From Psychrobacter urativorans (lineage in GTDB: Bacteria > Pseudomonadota > Gammaproteobacteria > Pseudomonadales > Moraxellaceae), in the NCBI RefSeq assembly GCF_904846695.1, contig NZ_CAJHBR010000016.1:18639-82638 (forward strand): a stretch of DNA of 64,000 nt, given 5' to 3'. The notes beneath the pieces were generated by a model that saw nothing but the letters and a program-made list of their open reading frames with translations, ran no database searches and had not been told where the DNA came from. Shown here one piece after another: positions 37,843-47,898 of this stretch. The position numbers and the translations under genes were made by a program. Each line of letters opens with the position of its first letter. Position 1 is the first letter of the stretch.

Positions 37843-39231
37843 TTAACGTTGATGTAGGGTCTCGCCAATAATAGTAGCCAATTGCTGCGCTATTTTATCT
37901 TTGCTAGCTTTTTCAAGGGTTACTGCCTCATGCTCATAGCGCTTAGCAAAAAATACTTGCATAGCATTGTCATCACTAGCAAAACCAATATCTTTGCGCG
38001 ACACATCATTACAAGCGATTAGATCCAAATCTTTAGCCACCAACTTACCACGAGCATAACGCTCAACATCTTGCGTTTCAGCGGCAAAGCCCACTACAAA
38101 TAGTTGTGGATGTGCCAAAGAGATAGTCGCTAAAATATCAGGGTTTTTGACCAAATTTAGACTCATAGACTGTTGGGTCTTTTTGATTTTTTGCGGGGCG
38201 GCTTCTTCAGTACGGTAATCAGCAACAGCTGCTGTGGAGATAAAAATATCAGCAGCTAAGCTTTGCAGTTCAGTGGCTACTGGAGTATGGGTATCTGACT
38301 GCTCGTACTCATGCTCATGATGGCAATCGCAGCTACCGTCTTGGTGAAAATGGTCATGTTGGTGAGAATGCTCATGGCTATCACTATTATGAGAGCTGAT
38401 AGTATCCATAGCCTGCATAGACACATGGCTGCCATCGACACATTGCTGCGCAGCAATAAGCATATCTTCGGCGGACAATACATCGATACGCGTAACGCCC
38501 AGCGGGGTCGGTAGAGCCACTTTACCACCAACAATTAAGATCACTTGTGCTCCTGCCTCAACACAAGCACGGGCTAATGCAAAGCCCATCTTTCCAGAAG
38601 AATGATTAGATAAATAGCGCACTGGATCGATAGCTTCGACAGTAGGCCCTGCGGTAATCACTACTGTTTTGTCTGCCAGTAACTGGGCGGTGGTTTGCTG
38701 CGCGCAAAACAAACGTACTGCGTCCAGTAGCTGTTCAGGCTCAGGTAAGCGCCCTGCTCCTACGTCACCACACGCCTGCTCACCACTAGCCGGATCGATA
38801 AGGTAATAGTTCATATCACGTAGCGTCTGCACGTTTAGATTAACCGCTGGATGCGCCCACATCTGCTGGTTCATCGCTGGAGCAATAATCACTGGGGCGG
38901 TGGTCGCTAGACAGACGGTGGTTAGCAAATCATCTGCCATGCCCATCGCTAAACGCGCTAAAGTGTTGGCCGAAGCTGGCGCTATGATAATTAAGTCTGC
39001 CCACTTAGCCAGTTCGATATGTCCCATACCTGCTTCCGCTTGCTCGTCCAACAAAGAAGTGTGGACTTCGTTGCCAGTCAAAGCTTGCAAAGTTAGCGGG
39101 GTGATAAAAGCCTGCGCACCAGTAGTCATAATGACGCGCACCTCAAACCCGGCCTTAATCAAAAGGCGAGCAAAGATAGCAGATTTATAAGCGGCAATAC
39201 CGCCTGTGATAGCGAGCACAATGTTTTTCAT
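37843..39231 (-). CDS. coaBC: CoaBC bifunctional coenzyme A enzyme with His-rich insert
   Basis: About 462 residues from the Met at 39231 (MKNIVLAITGGIAAYK), the canonical CoaBC start; the frame extends 36 residues further without function. The CoaC half (phosphopantothenoylcysteine decarboxylase) has the flavin site, APAMNQQMW and the ACGDVGAGRL loop; the CoaB half (ligase) has ITAGPTVEAIDPVRYLSNHSSGKMG, AAVADYR and KNPDI. Between LSAEDMLIAAQQ and ADIFISTAAVADYR lies an extra segment of roughly 58 residues (about 265-322) with about a dozen His plus Asp and Glu. The same strand gap between the last plus-strand gene and coaBC holds a hairpin. Confidence 0.95.
   Translation of the reverse strand: MKNIVLAITGGIAAYKSAIFARLLIKAGFEVRVIMTTGAQAFITPLTLQALTGNEVHTSLLDEQAEAGMGHIELAKWADLIIIAPASANTLARLAMGMADDLLTTVCLATTAPVIIAPAMNQQMWAHPAVNLNVQTLRDMNYYLIDPASGEQACGDVGAGRLPEPEQLLDAVRLFCAQQTTAQLLADKTVVITAGPTVEAIDPVRYLSNHSSGKMGFALARACVEAGAQVILIVGGKVALPTPLGVTRIDVLSAEDMLIAAQQCVDGSHVSMQAMDTISSHNSDSHEHSHQHDHFHQDGSCDCHHEHEYEQSDTHTPVATELQSLAADIFISTAAVADYRTEEAAPQKIKKTQQSMSLNLVKNPDILATISLAHPQLFVVGFAAETQDVERYARGKLVAKDLDLIACNDVSRKDIGFASDDNAMQVFFAKRYEHEAVTLEKASKDKIAQQLATIIGETLHQR
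38266..38439 (-). other. His/Asp-rich insert inside CoaB
   Basis: In the translation this stretch reads with clusters such as HEHSHQHDHFH and DCHHEHEYE. It is absent from E. coli CoaBC at the equivalent position by my recollection of the alignment. It is in frame and looks like a metal-binding loop. The DNA is a CAT/CAC-rich tract. Confidence 0.7.
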
Positions 39232-39384
39232 AAGCGTGACATAACTATAATTAATAGAAGAGTAATAGAAAAAAGAGGGAAAGATAAAATTGCGCTTATA
39301 GTAACAATTATGAGATAAGTTAGGTAAGGTTTTACGCATTTATCTACTAAGACGGTGCATTTTTTCTATAACTAAGGGATGATA

Positions 39385-40068
39385 ATGGCCATCAAAGACT
39401 GGCATGAGGATGATCGACCACGTGAAAAGCTATTAAAATTTGGGGCGCCTCATCTTACTGATGCGGAAATACTAGCTATATTTTTGCGTACTGGCACTCA
39501 AGCGCAATCCGCTATCGAATTAGCCCGCCATTTGATCCAACAGTTTGGCACTTTAGCTGAGCTATTAGCAGCGCCCAAAGAAAGTGTGCTCGCCTGTCAT
39601 GGCATTGGTCCTGCTAAATATGCGCAAATGTTAGCTTCGCTTGAGATGGGTACTCGTTATCTCGATAGTCAGCTCAAGACCGGTCAAGCCCTTGGACGTT
39701 CATCAGCAGTCAAAGACTATATTAGCACTCAATTGCGTAGTGAGTCTCGTGAAGTATTTGCAGTATTATGTTTAGATAATACCTTGAATTTACTGAACTT
39801 TGAGATTCTATTTACTGGCGGCCTATCCTCCTGCTCAGTCTGTATCAAACATGTATTGCGCCATGCTCTGAATCATGCTGCCAGTCAGCTGATTATCGCT
39901 CATAATCACCCTCATACTAATGCTCAGCCCTCCATTGCTGACAACTTATTAACTCACGAATTGAAAAAAGCTTGTGATCTAATCGATTTATCATTGATTG
40001 ACCATATTATTGTTGGACGTAATAATACTTTATCTTATGCCGAGAGCAGCTTGCCACCTTTTGATTAA
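39385..40068 (+). CDS. radC: RadC-family JAB-domain protein
   Basis: 227 residues. Start at 39385 (MAIKDWHEDDRPREKLL) because AAGGG then sits six bases upstream; the ATG two codons earlier abuts it. N-terminal helix-hairpin-helix with GIGPAK, then the JAB/MPN metalloprotease-like domain with EVFAVLCLDN and the JAMM-like HNHPHTNAQPSIAD. Despite the name, RadC's role in repair is unproven. It is divergent from coaBC, a pairing common in proteobacteria. Confidence 0.94.
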   Translation: MAIKDWHEDDRPREKLLKFGAPHLTDAEILAIFLRTGTQAQSAIELARHLIQQFGTLAELLAAPKESVLACHGIGPAKYAQMLASLEMGTRYLDSQLKTGQALGRSSAVKDYISTQLRSESREVFAVLCLDNTLNLLNFEILFTGGLSSCSVCIKHVLRHALNHAASQLIIAHNHPHTNAQPSIADNLLTHELKKACDLIDLSLIDHIIVGRNNTLSYAESSLPPFD

Positions 40069-40425
40069 TATGCATTGACCCAGCTGTATTGACTACTAAT
40101 AATGAGCAACTGCTGATGAAGACAAATAATAAAGTCAGATAGGTATTGTAGTTATAATATAGCTAGTAGAGTTGATACACATTTTCGACACAGGGTAGCA
40201 TTTTCACTATTGCTAGTTAGCTCAACTAGTTTCATAGTAGTAGACATATTTATCAGTATTTTGTCTTAGTAAAGTATTATTTTGATAGCCATTAGTCTAT
40301 AGTCAGCTATTGATCAGCCAATAGCTATTAGCGGGCTTTATAAGCTAATAAATCATTATAAATAAACCACTATAAATAACTCATTTAACATTCATAACTA
40401 ACTAAGTTTTGCTAAGGAGATCGTC
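40069..40425. other. radC-fadE spacer with a hairpin
   Basis: 357 AT-rich bases. AGCTATTG (40305-40312) and CAATAGCT (40319-40326) form an 8-base stem with a 6-base loop; further on, two similar ATAAATAA tracts occur. This region must carry the fadE promoter. No FadR-like or other named operator is convincing. Confidence 0.5.
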
Positions 40426-43374
40426 ATGGCGATTGGCTTATTTATTTTGGCAGTAATCATCCAGTTAGCCGTCGTTTTGGCCATCTTTTTGCTGTCACTA
40501 TCCAGAGTCACTGGCAGTATCGTAGCGCTAGTCACAGTAGTAATCGCCGCCATTATTAGTCCATGGTCGCTAATATTAGGGATCCCTATTGCGCTATTGT
40601 GTATAGTTCTATTGATCACACCTCTGCGCCAATCTTTGCTCACTAAGCCAGTATACAAGGCCTTAGGCAATGCGATGCCGAGTATGAGTGATACTGAACG
40701 CGAAGCCCTCGATGCGGGTACTAGCTGGTGGGAAAAAGAGCTATTTATGGGTGCGCCCGACTGGAATACTTTTGCTGCGTATCCTTACCCGCAACTCTCA
40801 GAAGAAGAGCAAAGCTTCCTCGATAATGAAGTGGAAACTTTATGCACTATGCTCGATGAGTGGCAAATCCAACACCAAGATAAAGAGCTATCGCAAGAAG
40901 CTTGGCAGTTTATAAAAGCCAACGGCTTCTTAGGTTTGATTATTCCTAAAGAATATGGTGGTCTAGCCTTTACTTCTTATGCCCAGAGCCGAGTGATGAG
41001 TAAGATTGCCTCACGCTCGCCAACTGCTGCCGTCACTTGTATGGTTCCCAACTCTTTAGGGCCTGGCGAGCTGTTGATGCACTATGGTACTGAGGCGCAA
41101 AAGCAGCGCTGGTTACCGGGATTAGCGATAGGTGATGAAGTCCCTTGTTTTGGTCTTACAGGACCAGAAGCCGGATCTGACGCTGGTGCCATTCCTGATA
41201 CTGGTGTGGTCTGTTATGGGATGCACGAAGGTGAGGAAGTACTCGGACTACGGATGAATTTTTCGAAACGCTGGATCACCTTAGCGCCTATCGCTACTGT
41301 AGTCGGTCTTGCCTTTAAGATGTATGACCCTGAAGCGCTGTTAGGAGATATCAATAAAACTGATTATGGTATTACTTGTGCTCTAGTCCCAGCTAACCAC
41401 GAAGGGGTAATCACTGGACCACGCCATAGCCCTAGTGGCTCACCTTTTATGAATGGTATAGTCGATGGTACAGATGTATTTATACCACTAGATTATATCA
41501 TCGGTGGTGTTGAGAACGCCGGTCGCGGTTGGCGGATGCTGATGGAGTGTCTTGGTGTCGGTCGTGGTATCTCTCTACCCGCTCTATCCACTTCAGCGAG
41601 CGAAATGACTTATCTATCAGTCGGGGCCTTTGCCAAAGTTCGTGAGCAGTTTAAGATTTCAGTAGGTAAGTTTGAAGGGGTGCAAGATGCTACTAGTCGC
41701 ATTGCCAGTCAGACTTATATGCTAGAAGCTTTTCGCCACTTAGTTACTTGTGGATTGAACCAAGGCGGCACCCCTTCAGTGATGACTGCTATGGCCAAAT
41801 ACTATGCTACTGAGACTATGCGTGATTTGGTCAATGATGGTATGGATGTAGTCGGTGGTCGCGCTATTCAGATGGGGCCACGCAATTTCTTAGCAGTTCC
41901 TTATCAAGCAATTCCCGTATCTATTACCGTTGAAGGCGCCAATATTCTTACGCGCTCATTGATGATATTTGGTCAAGGTGCTATGCGCTGTCATCCTTAT
42001 CTATTTGACGAGCTGCAACTGCTGCAAAGCGAAGATAAGAGCAGCGCGGTAAAAGAATTCGATACTTTATTCTTTAAACATTTAGGCTACACTTTTAATC
42101 GTGGCGCTAGAGCCTTTATTGCTGGTTATGTCGGAGGCAGCAATGATTATCCTAGCTTTGCCGACGGCTTTACTCGCCCCTACTATAAGCATATCAACCG
42201 CTTAAGTGCTAGCTTTGCACTAACTGCTGATATGGCCTTAGGTTTATTGGCAGGGGATCTTAAGCGTAAAGAGATGCTCTCTGGTCGTTTAGCGGATATT
42301 CATGGACATTTATTTATTGCCACCGCTATTTTGCAGTTCTATCAGCATGGCAGTAAGTCTAAAGCCGAACGTTTACATGCTGAGGTCGCCCTACAGCACA
42401 GCTTATATACTATTCAAGAAGCTTTTATGGCTTTGTTTGCTAACTTCCCTAATCGCATAGCAGCTACCCTAGTCAGCTTTGTCACTTTTCCTAGTGGTCG
42501 TATCTTTACCCCAGCCAGTGATGAGCTAAAATGTCAGCTTGGCGATACTTTTATGGATGACTTTGCAGAAAATCCATTCCGTGATTACCTAAAAACTATG
42601 GTCTATTACAATACTGAGCCTGATGATGTTACCGGACGCATGGAGCACGCTTATCAGACTCTGTTGGCAATGGAACCTTTATGGCAGAAGTTCAAAAAAT
42701 CTGAACATAAAGGCAGCTTTGAGGGCTTAACTTTTGAAGATCATGTAGTACATGCCAGCCAAAGTGGCGAGATCACTGAAACTGAGGCTGAGCAGCTCAT
42801 TAGTTATAACGCTTTACGCTTTGATTCGCTATTAACTGACGTGTTCGATGAACATTTAGATCAAGTATTAGAACGCTTTAATCCACATAGCTTAGAGAAC
42901 GCTGTAGATAGGCTTACTGACTACGCTGAACTTAAGAACAGAACTCAACTTAAAAACAATGTTCATCCAAAAACTAATGCCGCTGTGCAAAATACTACGC
43001 TAGCTGGTCAAGCGCAGCCAACGACTACCGCAGGCAGCTCTACTAATAATGCGGCTGCGCCTATACAACAGCAGACAGGTGACGCCAATCCAGATCATGG
43101 CTATGAGACTGATGGCGATGTAAAAATGGTCGGCGAGCAAAGTACGGTTAAAGAAGTGACTCAGCAAGCTGATTTCAGCACTAATCAGCCTAAAAATGAA
43201 GCGTTTCATCATCGTACTCGTGATGCAGAATCAATACTGAGCGAGCGCATGAGTTATAACCACAGTGAACACCCTACCTCTGCTCAAATACCGAGCAATA
43301 ATAGCAACACCGACGCTGCAACCAATGAAAAATGGCATGATGGTTTGCGCCGCGAGGAAGATCACCAAGCTTAG
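40426..43374 (+). CDS. fadE: acyl-CoA dehydrogenase FadE with C-terminal tail
   Basis: 982 residues; E. coli FadE has 814. Two or three N-terminal membrane helices (about 1-65), then the long acyl-CoA dehydrogenase body with ITLAPIATVVGLAF, CFGLTGPEAGSDAG, the substrate/FAD loops and VEGANILTRSLMIFGQGAMRCHP. It performs the first, FAD-dependent step of beta-oxidation at the membrane. The last about 140 residues (about 845-982) are Asn/Gln/Thr/Ala-rich and have no counterpart I know. AAGGAGATCGTC precedes the start. A strong terminator follows. Confidence 0.95.
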   Translation: MAIGLFILAVIIQLAVVLAIFLLSLSRVTGSIVALVTVVIAAIISPWSLILGIPIALLCIVLLITPLRQSLLTKPVYKALGNAMPSMSDTEREALDAGTSWWEKELFMGAPDWNTFAAYPYPQLSEEEQSFLDNEVETLCTMLDEWQIQHQDKELSQEAWQFIKANGFLGLIIPKEYGGLAFTSYAQSRVMSKIASRSPTAAVTCMVPNSLGPGELLMHYGTEAQKQRWLPGLAIGDEVPCFGLTGPEAGSDAGAIPDTGVVCYGMHEGEEVLGLRMNFSKRWITLAPIATVVGLAFKMYDPEALLGDINKTDYGITCALVPANHEGVITGPRHSPSGSPFMNGIVDGTDVFIPLDYIIGGVENAGRGWRMLMECLGVGRGISLPALSTSASEMTYLSVGAFAKVREQFKISVGKFEGVQDATSRIASQTYMLEAFRHLVTCGLNQGGTPSVMTAMAKYYATETMRDLVNDGMDVVGGRAIQMGPRNFLAVPYQAIPVSITVEGANILTRSLMIFGQGAMRCHPYLFDELQLLQSEDKSSAVKEFDTLFFKHLGYTFNRGARAFIAGYVGGSNDYPSFADGFTRPYYKHINRLSASFALTADMALGLLAGDLKRKEMLSGRLADIHGHLFIATAILQFYQHGSKSKAERLHAEVALQHSLYTIQEAFMALFANFPNRIAATLVSFVTFPSGRIFTPASDELKCQLGDTFMDDFAENPFRDYLKTMVYYNTEPDDVTGRMEHAYQTLLAMEPLWQKFKKSEHKGSFEGLTFEDHVVHASQSGEITETEAEQLISYNALRFDSLLTDVFDEHLDQVLERFNPHSLENAVDRLTDYAELKNRTQLKNNVHPKTNAAVQNTTLAGQAQPTTTAGSSTNNAAAPIQQQTGDANPDHGYETDGDVKMVGEQSTVKEVTQQADFSTNQPKNEAFHHRTRDAESILSERMSYNHSEHPTSAQIPSNNSNTDAATNEKWHDGLRREEDHQA

Positions 43375-43434
43375 GTACAGTTAACAGCCATGGCTAGATA
43401 ACGGTTAAAAATGGCAAAACCATTAAAGAGCAGT

Positions 43435-43478
43435 AAAAAGCAAGATTGTCGGCTATCGACAATCTTGCTTTTTTTATA
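43435..43478 (+). terminator. terminator of fadE
   Basis: AAGCAAGATTGTCG and CGACAATCTTGCTT pair perfectly around GCTAT and are followed by TTTTTTT. One of the strongest intrinsic terminators in the window. Confidence 0.95.
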
Positions 43479-43688
43479 TATCAGCACATACTCTGCTGTT
43501 TTTAATCAATAAATGACATTGATAAAAAAATCTTGCAGTGCTCCTAACCATTATTTCATATTGTCTGCTAAAATGCGCCAAGTGCAAATCTTTGCTTTTA
43601 GTACTGAACGTCATGCCAGCTAATAACTATTGCGTAATTCACACACAACTATTGATTAGCTTCTGAGAAGCTTATTAAACCACTTACA

Positions 43689-43738
43689 ATCAAGCTAAAT
43701 TTAGGACAAGACTAGGATTATTCTAAATTTAGCTTGAT
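43689..43738 (+). promoter_or_regulatory. perfect 16-base inverted repeat before gltS
   Basis: ATCAAGCTAAATTTAG (43689-43704) and CTAAATTTAGCTTGAT (43723-43738) are exact reverse complements with an 18-base gap, ending 25 bases before the gltS ATG. Transcribed, it would form a stable leader hairpin just before the ribosome site AGAGGA; as DNA it is a large dyad. The rest of the gap (43375-43763) holds the fadE terminator and AT-rich sequence. Confidence 0.8.
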
Positions 43739-43763
43739 AGGTGTATATAGAGAGGAAAAAGTT

Positions 43764-45035
43764 ATGGAAATCACCTTAAACGGCTATTACACCCTGATAT
43801 TTGCAACGCTAGTGCTGTTACTCGGCCGCTTTATGATTAAAAATATTAAGGTACTCGAAGACTTTAATATACCAGAGCCTGTAGTAGGTGGTCTAGTTGC
43901 AGCAATTATTGTTTATTCCCTCAATATTTTTTGGGGGTATACCTTCAACTTTCACCAAGGTCTACAGACTGCGACGATGCTGATGTTCTTCGCCTCTATC
44001 GGACTTAGTGCTGATTTTGGTAGGCTTAAAGCCGGTGGCACCCCATTATTAATTTTTCTCGCTGTAGTATCCGTATTTATTGTTTTACAGGATGTGGTCG
44101 GTGTCGGTATGGCAAGCGCACTTGGACTTGATCCTTTACTCGGCTTAGTGACGGGTTCTATTTCCCTAACTGGTGGCCATGGTACTGCAGGTGCATGGGG
44201 CGTAGTATTAGAAGAAGAGTACGGAGTTGTTGGCGCAACCACACTAGGTATCGCAGTTGCTACCTATGGTTTGGTAGCTGGCGGTATTGTTGGTGGTCCT
44301 GTTGCCCGCCGATTAATCAAAAACCTTGGTTTACAACCAACACCAGCTAATCCAAATCCGACTAAAGCTGAAAAAGTCGCTGGCGCGCAGTCCATATACA
44401 GCACTAAGCATGATGAAGATGGAGATCATCGCGAAGAAGAGATGTTTGAAAAGCCCGATAACATTCGTCTTATCACTGCCTCCTCTACTATTGAGACTTT
44501 AGCGCTATTCGCTGCCGCTTTGGCTATTGCCGACATCATGACCATCGTTGCAGAAGGCACTTGGTTTCAGCTACCAACGTTCGTTTGGGCACTAGCTGCT
44601 GGGGTGATTATTCGTAACTCACTTACTATCGTGTTTAACTTCGATATGTTTGACCGAGCGATTGACGTTATTGGTAATGCGTCTTTAAGTCTATTCCTTG
44701 CGATGGCATTATTATCTCTAAAACTATGGCAATTAACTGATTTAGCAGGTCCGGTATTAATTATATTACTAGTACAAACCATTGTTATGATCTTATATGC
44801 TTACTTTGTAACTTCTAGAATAATGGGCAAGGATTACGATGCTGCTGTATTGGCAGCGGGTCATTGTGGCTTTGGTATGGGTGCAACACCGACCGCTATT
44901 GCGAACATGCAGGCTGTCACCGATCGCTACTTACCTTCGCCAAAGGCGTTCTTAATTGTACCTATGGTTGGCGCTTTCTTCGTTGATATTATCAATGCTA
45001 CGGTATTACAGATATTTACTAAAATACCGTTCTAA
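43764..45035 (+). CDS. gltS: sodium/glutamate symporter GltS
   Basis: About 423 residues from the ATG at 43764, with AGAGGAAAAAGTT before it; the frame also opens at 43734 with no ribosome site. Inner membrane. ESS/GltS family with ten or so helices, the repeated glycine motif GLVTGSISLTGGHGTAGAWG in the first half and AAGHCGFGMGATPTAIANM in the second. Between the halves is a cytoplasmic loop (about 197-225) rich in charged residues. It takes up glutamate with sodium. Expression may be modulated by the inverted repeat upstream. Confidence 0.95.
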   Translation: MEITLNGYYTLIFATLVLLLGRFMIKNIKVLEDFNIPEPVVGGLVAAIIVYSLNIFWGYTFNFHQGLQTATMLMFFASIGLSADFGRLKAGGTPLLIFLAVVSVFIVLQDVVGVGMASALGLDPLLGLVTGSISLTGGHGTAGAWGVVLEEEYGVVGATTLGIAVATYGLVAGGIVGGPVARRLIKNLGLQPTPANPNPTKAEKVAGAQSIYSTKHDEDGDHREEEMFEKPDNIRLITASSTIETLALFAAALAIADIMTIVAEGTWFQLPTFVWALAAGVIIRNSLTIVFNFDMFDRAIDVIGNASLSLFLAMALLSLKLWQLTDLAGPVLIILLVQTIVMILYAYFVTSRIMGKDYDAAVLAAGHCGFGMGATPTAIANMQAVTDRYLPSPKAFLIVPMVGAFFVDIINATVLQIFTKIPF

Positions 45036-45064
45036 TCATTGGCTAAAACGATTTCAGTAATTTT

Positions 45065-45100
45065 AAAACCCCCAAACTATGATGGCTTGGGGGTTTTATT
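45065..45100. terminator. bidirectional terminator between gltS and TSUP gene
   Basis: AAAACCCCCAA pairs with TTGGGGGTTTT around ACTATGATGGC, with flanking A and T runs. Confidence 0.92.
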
Positions 45101-45144
45101 TTGTAGATAAATAATGGGTTTAGTTATTGAGATATTTTAAAGAG

Positions 45145-45900
45145 TTAACCAAACACATATTTAGTGATCATGGCTAAACACACGACTACAATCATGGGTC
45201 GAATCAGCTTGCTACCGCCTTTCACCACCATATGCGAGCCAAAATAGGCACCGATAGTTTGTCCAACCATCATCGCTAGCCCCACTTTCCACAGTACATT
45301 ACCGCCTAAGATGAAGAATATTAGCGAGCCGATGTTAGTAGATAAGTTCAATACTTTCGCGGCCCCAGTGGCCTCAATAATTTGGCGACCACGCAAAGCT
45401 ACATTACCTAGCGCAAAGAACATTCCGGTTCCAGGTCCCATATAACCATCATAAAAACCAATCAGTGGCGCAACAACTTTTTGCCATTTGCCCTCTGAGA
45501 TACGCGGGGTAGTTTCTGCCTCACCTAACTTTGGCGCAAATAAGGTATATATACCAATAGCAGCAATCAAAAAAGGTATTAGCTTTTCGAGCAAATCAGG
45601 AGGCGATAGCTGAACTGCGATTGAACCAATAATTGAGCCGATAAAAGCGGCAATAATGGCTACTTTGATACGCTGCGGCTTAACCACGCCTTTTTTAATC
45701 ATAGTAATAGAGGCCGCTAATGCCCCAGAGGCGGCTTGTAGCTTATTAGTGCCTAAAGTTAATACTGGCGGAATATTAGCCAACAGCATCGCCGGAATAG
45801 TCAGCAGCCCGCCGCCACCAGCAATCGCATCAATAAAACCAGCTAGGGCAGCTACTGCCGTTAGCATTAAAATAACTTCTAAAGAAAGCGATAAGTCCAT
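45145..45900 (-). CDS. TSUP-family (TauE/SafE) membrane exporter, YfcA-like
   Basis: About 251 residues starting at MDLSLSLEV (45900), preceded by AAGG; the frame extends 8 codons upstream. Eight hydrophobic segments in two repeats. GFIDAIAGGGGLLTIPAMLL and the second-half GFYDGYMGPGTGMFFALG are typical of the 4-toluene sulfonate/sulfite exporter (TSUP) family, YfcA branch. Members move sulfite, organosulfonates or other anions; the substrate is not known here. Confidence 0.92.
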   Translation of the reverse strand: MDLSLSLEVILMLTAVAALAGFIDAIAGGGGLLTIPAMLLANIPPVLTLGTNKLQAASGALAASITMIKKGVVKPQRIKVAIIAAFIGSIIGSIAVQLSPPDLLEKLIPFLIAAIGIYTLFAPKLGEAETTPRISEGKWQKVVAPLIGFYDGYMGPGTGMFFALGNVALRGRQIIEATGAAKVLNLSTNIGSLIFFILGGNVLWKVGLAMMVGQTIGAYFGSHMVVKGGSKLIRPMIVVVCLAMITKYVFG

Positions 45901-46492
45901 AGAAATGGCCTTGTGAGGAAACATATGCTAGCAATAGCATATTGGTTATGAATGGCCTAGGTATCTGCGCGACAAAACAGCCGATAAAAAATAGGCAAAA
46001 AAGGATAGGTAATAAAAACGTTCTATTATAGAGTTAAAAAGGCAAAAAAATCCAAAAAGCTGACAAAGTCGCCTAGATTTATCTTAATTATATTTGCGCT
46101 ATCACTAGACATAATCGTAGCACCGCTTTATATTCTATGAGGTTAGGGGTTAGCAATTTTGTATGTTACGCTATTTGAGCGGCAATAGATTGCTGCGTTA
46201 ATAGCAGCAAAAGCATGATAAAGTGCTAGCTGGCTACTATAAAATTTTAAGAAAAATATTTTATACCAGTTCATAATAAGGATAGCCTACCAGGAGTCAT
46301 CATTAGCGATACTCTAATATCAGTGCCGCATTATTACTGTCTTTACTACAGGGTCGCTTGATAGCTATGGTTTGGCTTATTTTCCAGCTTAAATTGATAG
46401 AGTTACGCACAACTTAAACCAATAGATCTAAGCATCAGCCTATGCTGAAACGTTGGCTTAGGTTCATTGAATACTTAGCAACTGAGGATAAT
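45901..46492. other. spacer with hairpin before nhaA
   Basis: About 590 bases between divergent genes. TTGCTGC (46190-46196) and GCAGCAA (46204-46210) form a 7-base stem with a 7-base loop. The rest is AT-rich, without coding potential or a clear promoter. It carries the start signals of both genes. An open frame from 46442 merely extends nhaA upstream and lacks a ribosome site. Confidence 0.5.
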
Positions 46493-47692
46493 ATGGCACT
46501 ACGAAGGTTCAAGGCATTTTTTGAATATGAAGCAGCGGGCGGCATTGTTCTAGCTATGGCTGCCGTTGCTGCCATGATTATTGCCAATACCCCTCTCAAT
46601 GTTTGGTACGAGGCTTTTATTCACGCCCCAGTTGCTATAAAAATAGGTGCTTTTGAGATCGCAAAAGACGCTCACCATTGGATTAATGATGGTCTGATGG
46701 CGATTTTCTTTTTTTTAGTGGGTCTTGAGCTAAAACGTGAAGTGCTCATAGGCGAGCTATCTAATGTTAAGCAAATTATCTTACCTGCAGGCGCCGCCTT
46801 AGGGGGGATGATCTTTCCAGCTATTGTTTATATCCTCTTTAACTATAATCATCCTGAATATTGGAAAGGTTGGGCCATTCCAGCAGCTACTGATATCGCC
46901 TTTGCTATCGGCATTCTAAGCTTGTTAGGCAATCGTGTGCCTAACTCTTTAAAAGTGTTCTTAGTATCCATTGCTATTTTTGATGATATTGGCGCTATTT
47001 TAATCATTGCCTTATTTTATACTAGTGACTTATCTTTAGGCTCATTAGCGGTAGCTGGCTTATGTCTACCATTCTTGTACATACTCAATCGCCGTAACGT
47101 CACTAGCATTACTCCTTATATACTTATCGGTATTATCATGTGGATTGCGGTACTCAAATCCGGTATCCATGCCACTTTAGCTGGGGTGGTATTAGCGCTA
47201 TTTATCCCGATGTTTGATCGTACTGATCCTGAGCACTCACCCTTAGAAGAGCTAGAGCATGACCTACAGAACACAGTTTCTTATGGAATTTTGCCCTTAT
47301 TCGCTTTTGCTAACTCCGGTATCTCATTACAAGGTGCCGGCTTTGCTGATTTATTCCATTCAGTACCCTTAGGTATTGCCGCAGGCTTATTCATTGGTAA
47401 GCAGATGGGAGTTATGATCGCCTGTTGGATTATATTCAAACTGGGCGTGTCCAAAATGCCTAACGGTATGAACTTTAAGCAAATCTACGGTGCCGCTTTA
47501 TTATGCGGTGTTGGCTTCACTATGAGCTTATTCATTGGTGGCTTAGCATTCGAAGGTGGCGACTATGTGTTCGATGAGCGTTTAGGCATTATCATGGGTT
47601 CAATCGTTTCTGGTATTGCAGGTTATATCATGCTCAAAGTGACCCTAAAAGATGACATCAGTAACACCTCAGTAGATTTAACTCGTCATTAA
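46493..47692 (+). CDS. nhaA: Na+/H+ antiporter NhaA
   Basis: About 399 residues from the ATG at 46493, preceded by GAGGATAAT. Twelve-helix NhaA fold with the conserved ion-site Asp residues in [11 protein letters not shown] and [11 protein letters not shown], and the [10 protein letters not shown] region. It exports sodium in exchange for protons and sustains pH and salt tolerance, as expected for a halotolerant cold bacterium. Single-gene unit. Confidence 0.95.
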   Translation: MALRRFKAFFEYEAAGGIVLAMAAVAAMIIANTPLNVWYEAFIHAPVAIKIGAFEIAKDAHHWINDGLMAIFFFLVGLELKREVLIGELSNVKQIILPAGAALGGMIFPAIVYILFNYNHPEYWKGWAIPAATDIAFAIGILSLLGNRVPNSLKVFLVSIAIFDDIGAILIIALFYTSDLSLGSLAVAGLCLPFLYILNRRNVTSITPYILIGIIMWIAVLKSGIHATLAGVVLALFIPMFDRTDPEHSPLEELEHDLQNTVSYGILPLFAFANSGISLQGAGFADLFHSVPLGIAAGLFIGKQMGVMIACWIIFKLGVSKMPNGMNFKQIYGAALLCGVGFTMSLFIGGLAFEGGDYVFDERLGIIMGSIVSGIAGYIMLKVTLKDDISNTSVDLTRH

Positions 47693-47898
47693 TATTTACA
47701 TTGTTTTTGCAGAATTTGCATTACAGTAATAGATGGCTATGAGCATGCTTTTATTGAAGTTATGCCTGCTTAGTAGCCTCACATTAATGAAAGACAGTTG
47801 TCATTATTATTGCCAATCATTAGCGCAAATTATTAGGGCTAATCAATAAAAACTACAGCTAGGGCTTAACGACTTAAACTTGATGATAAGAATACTTG

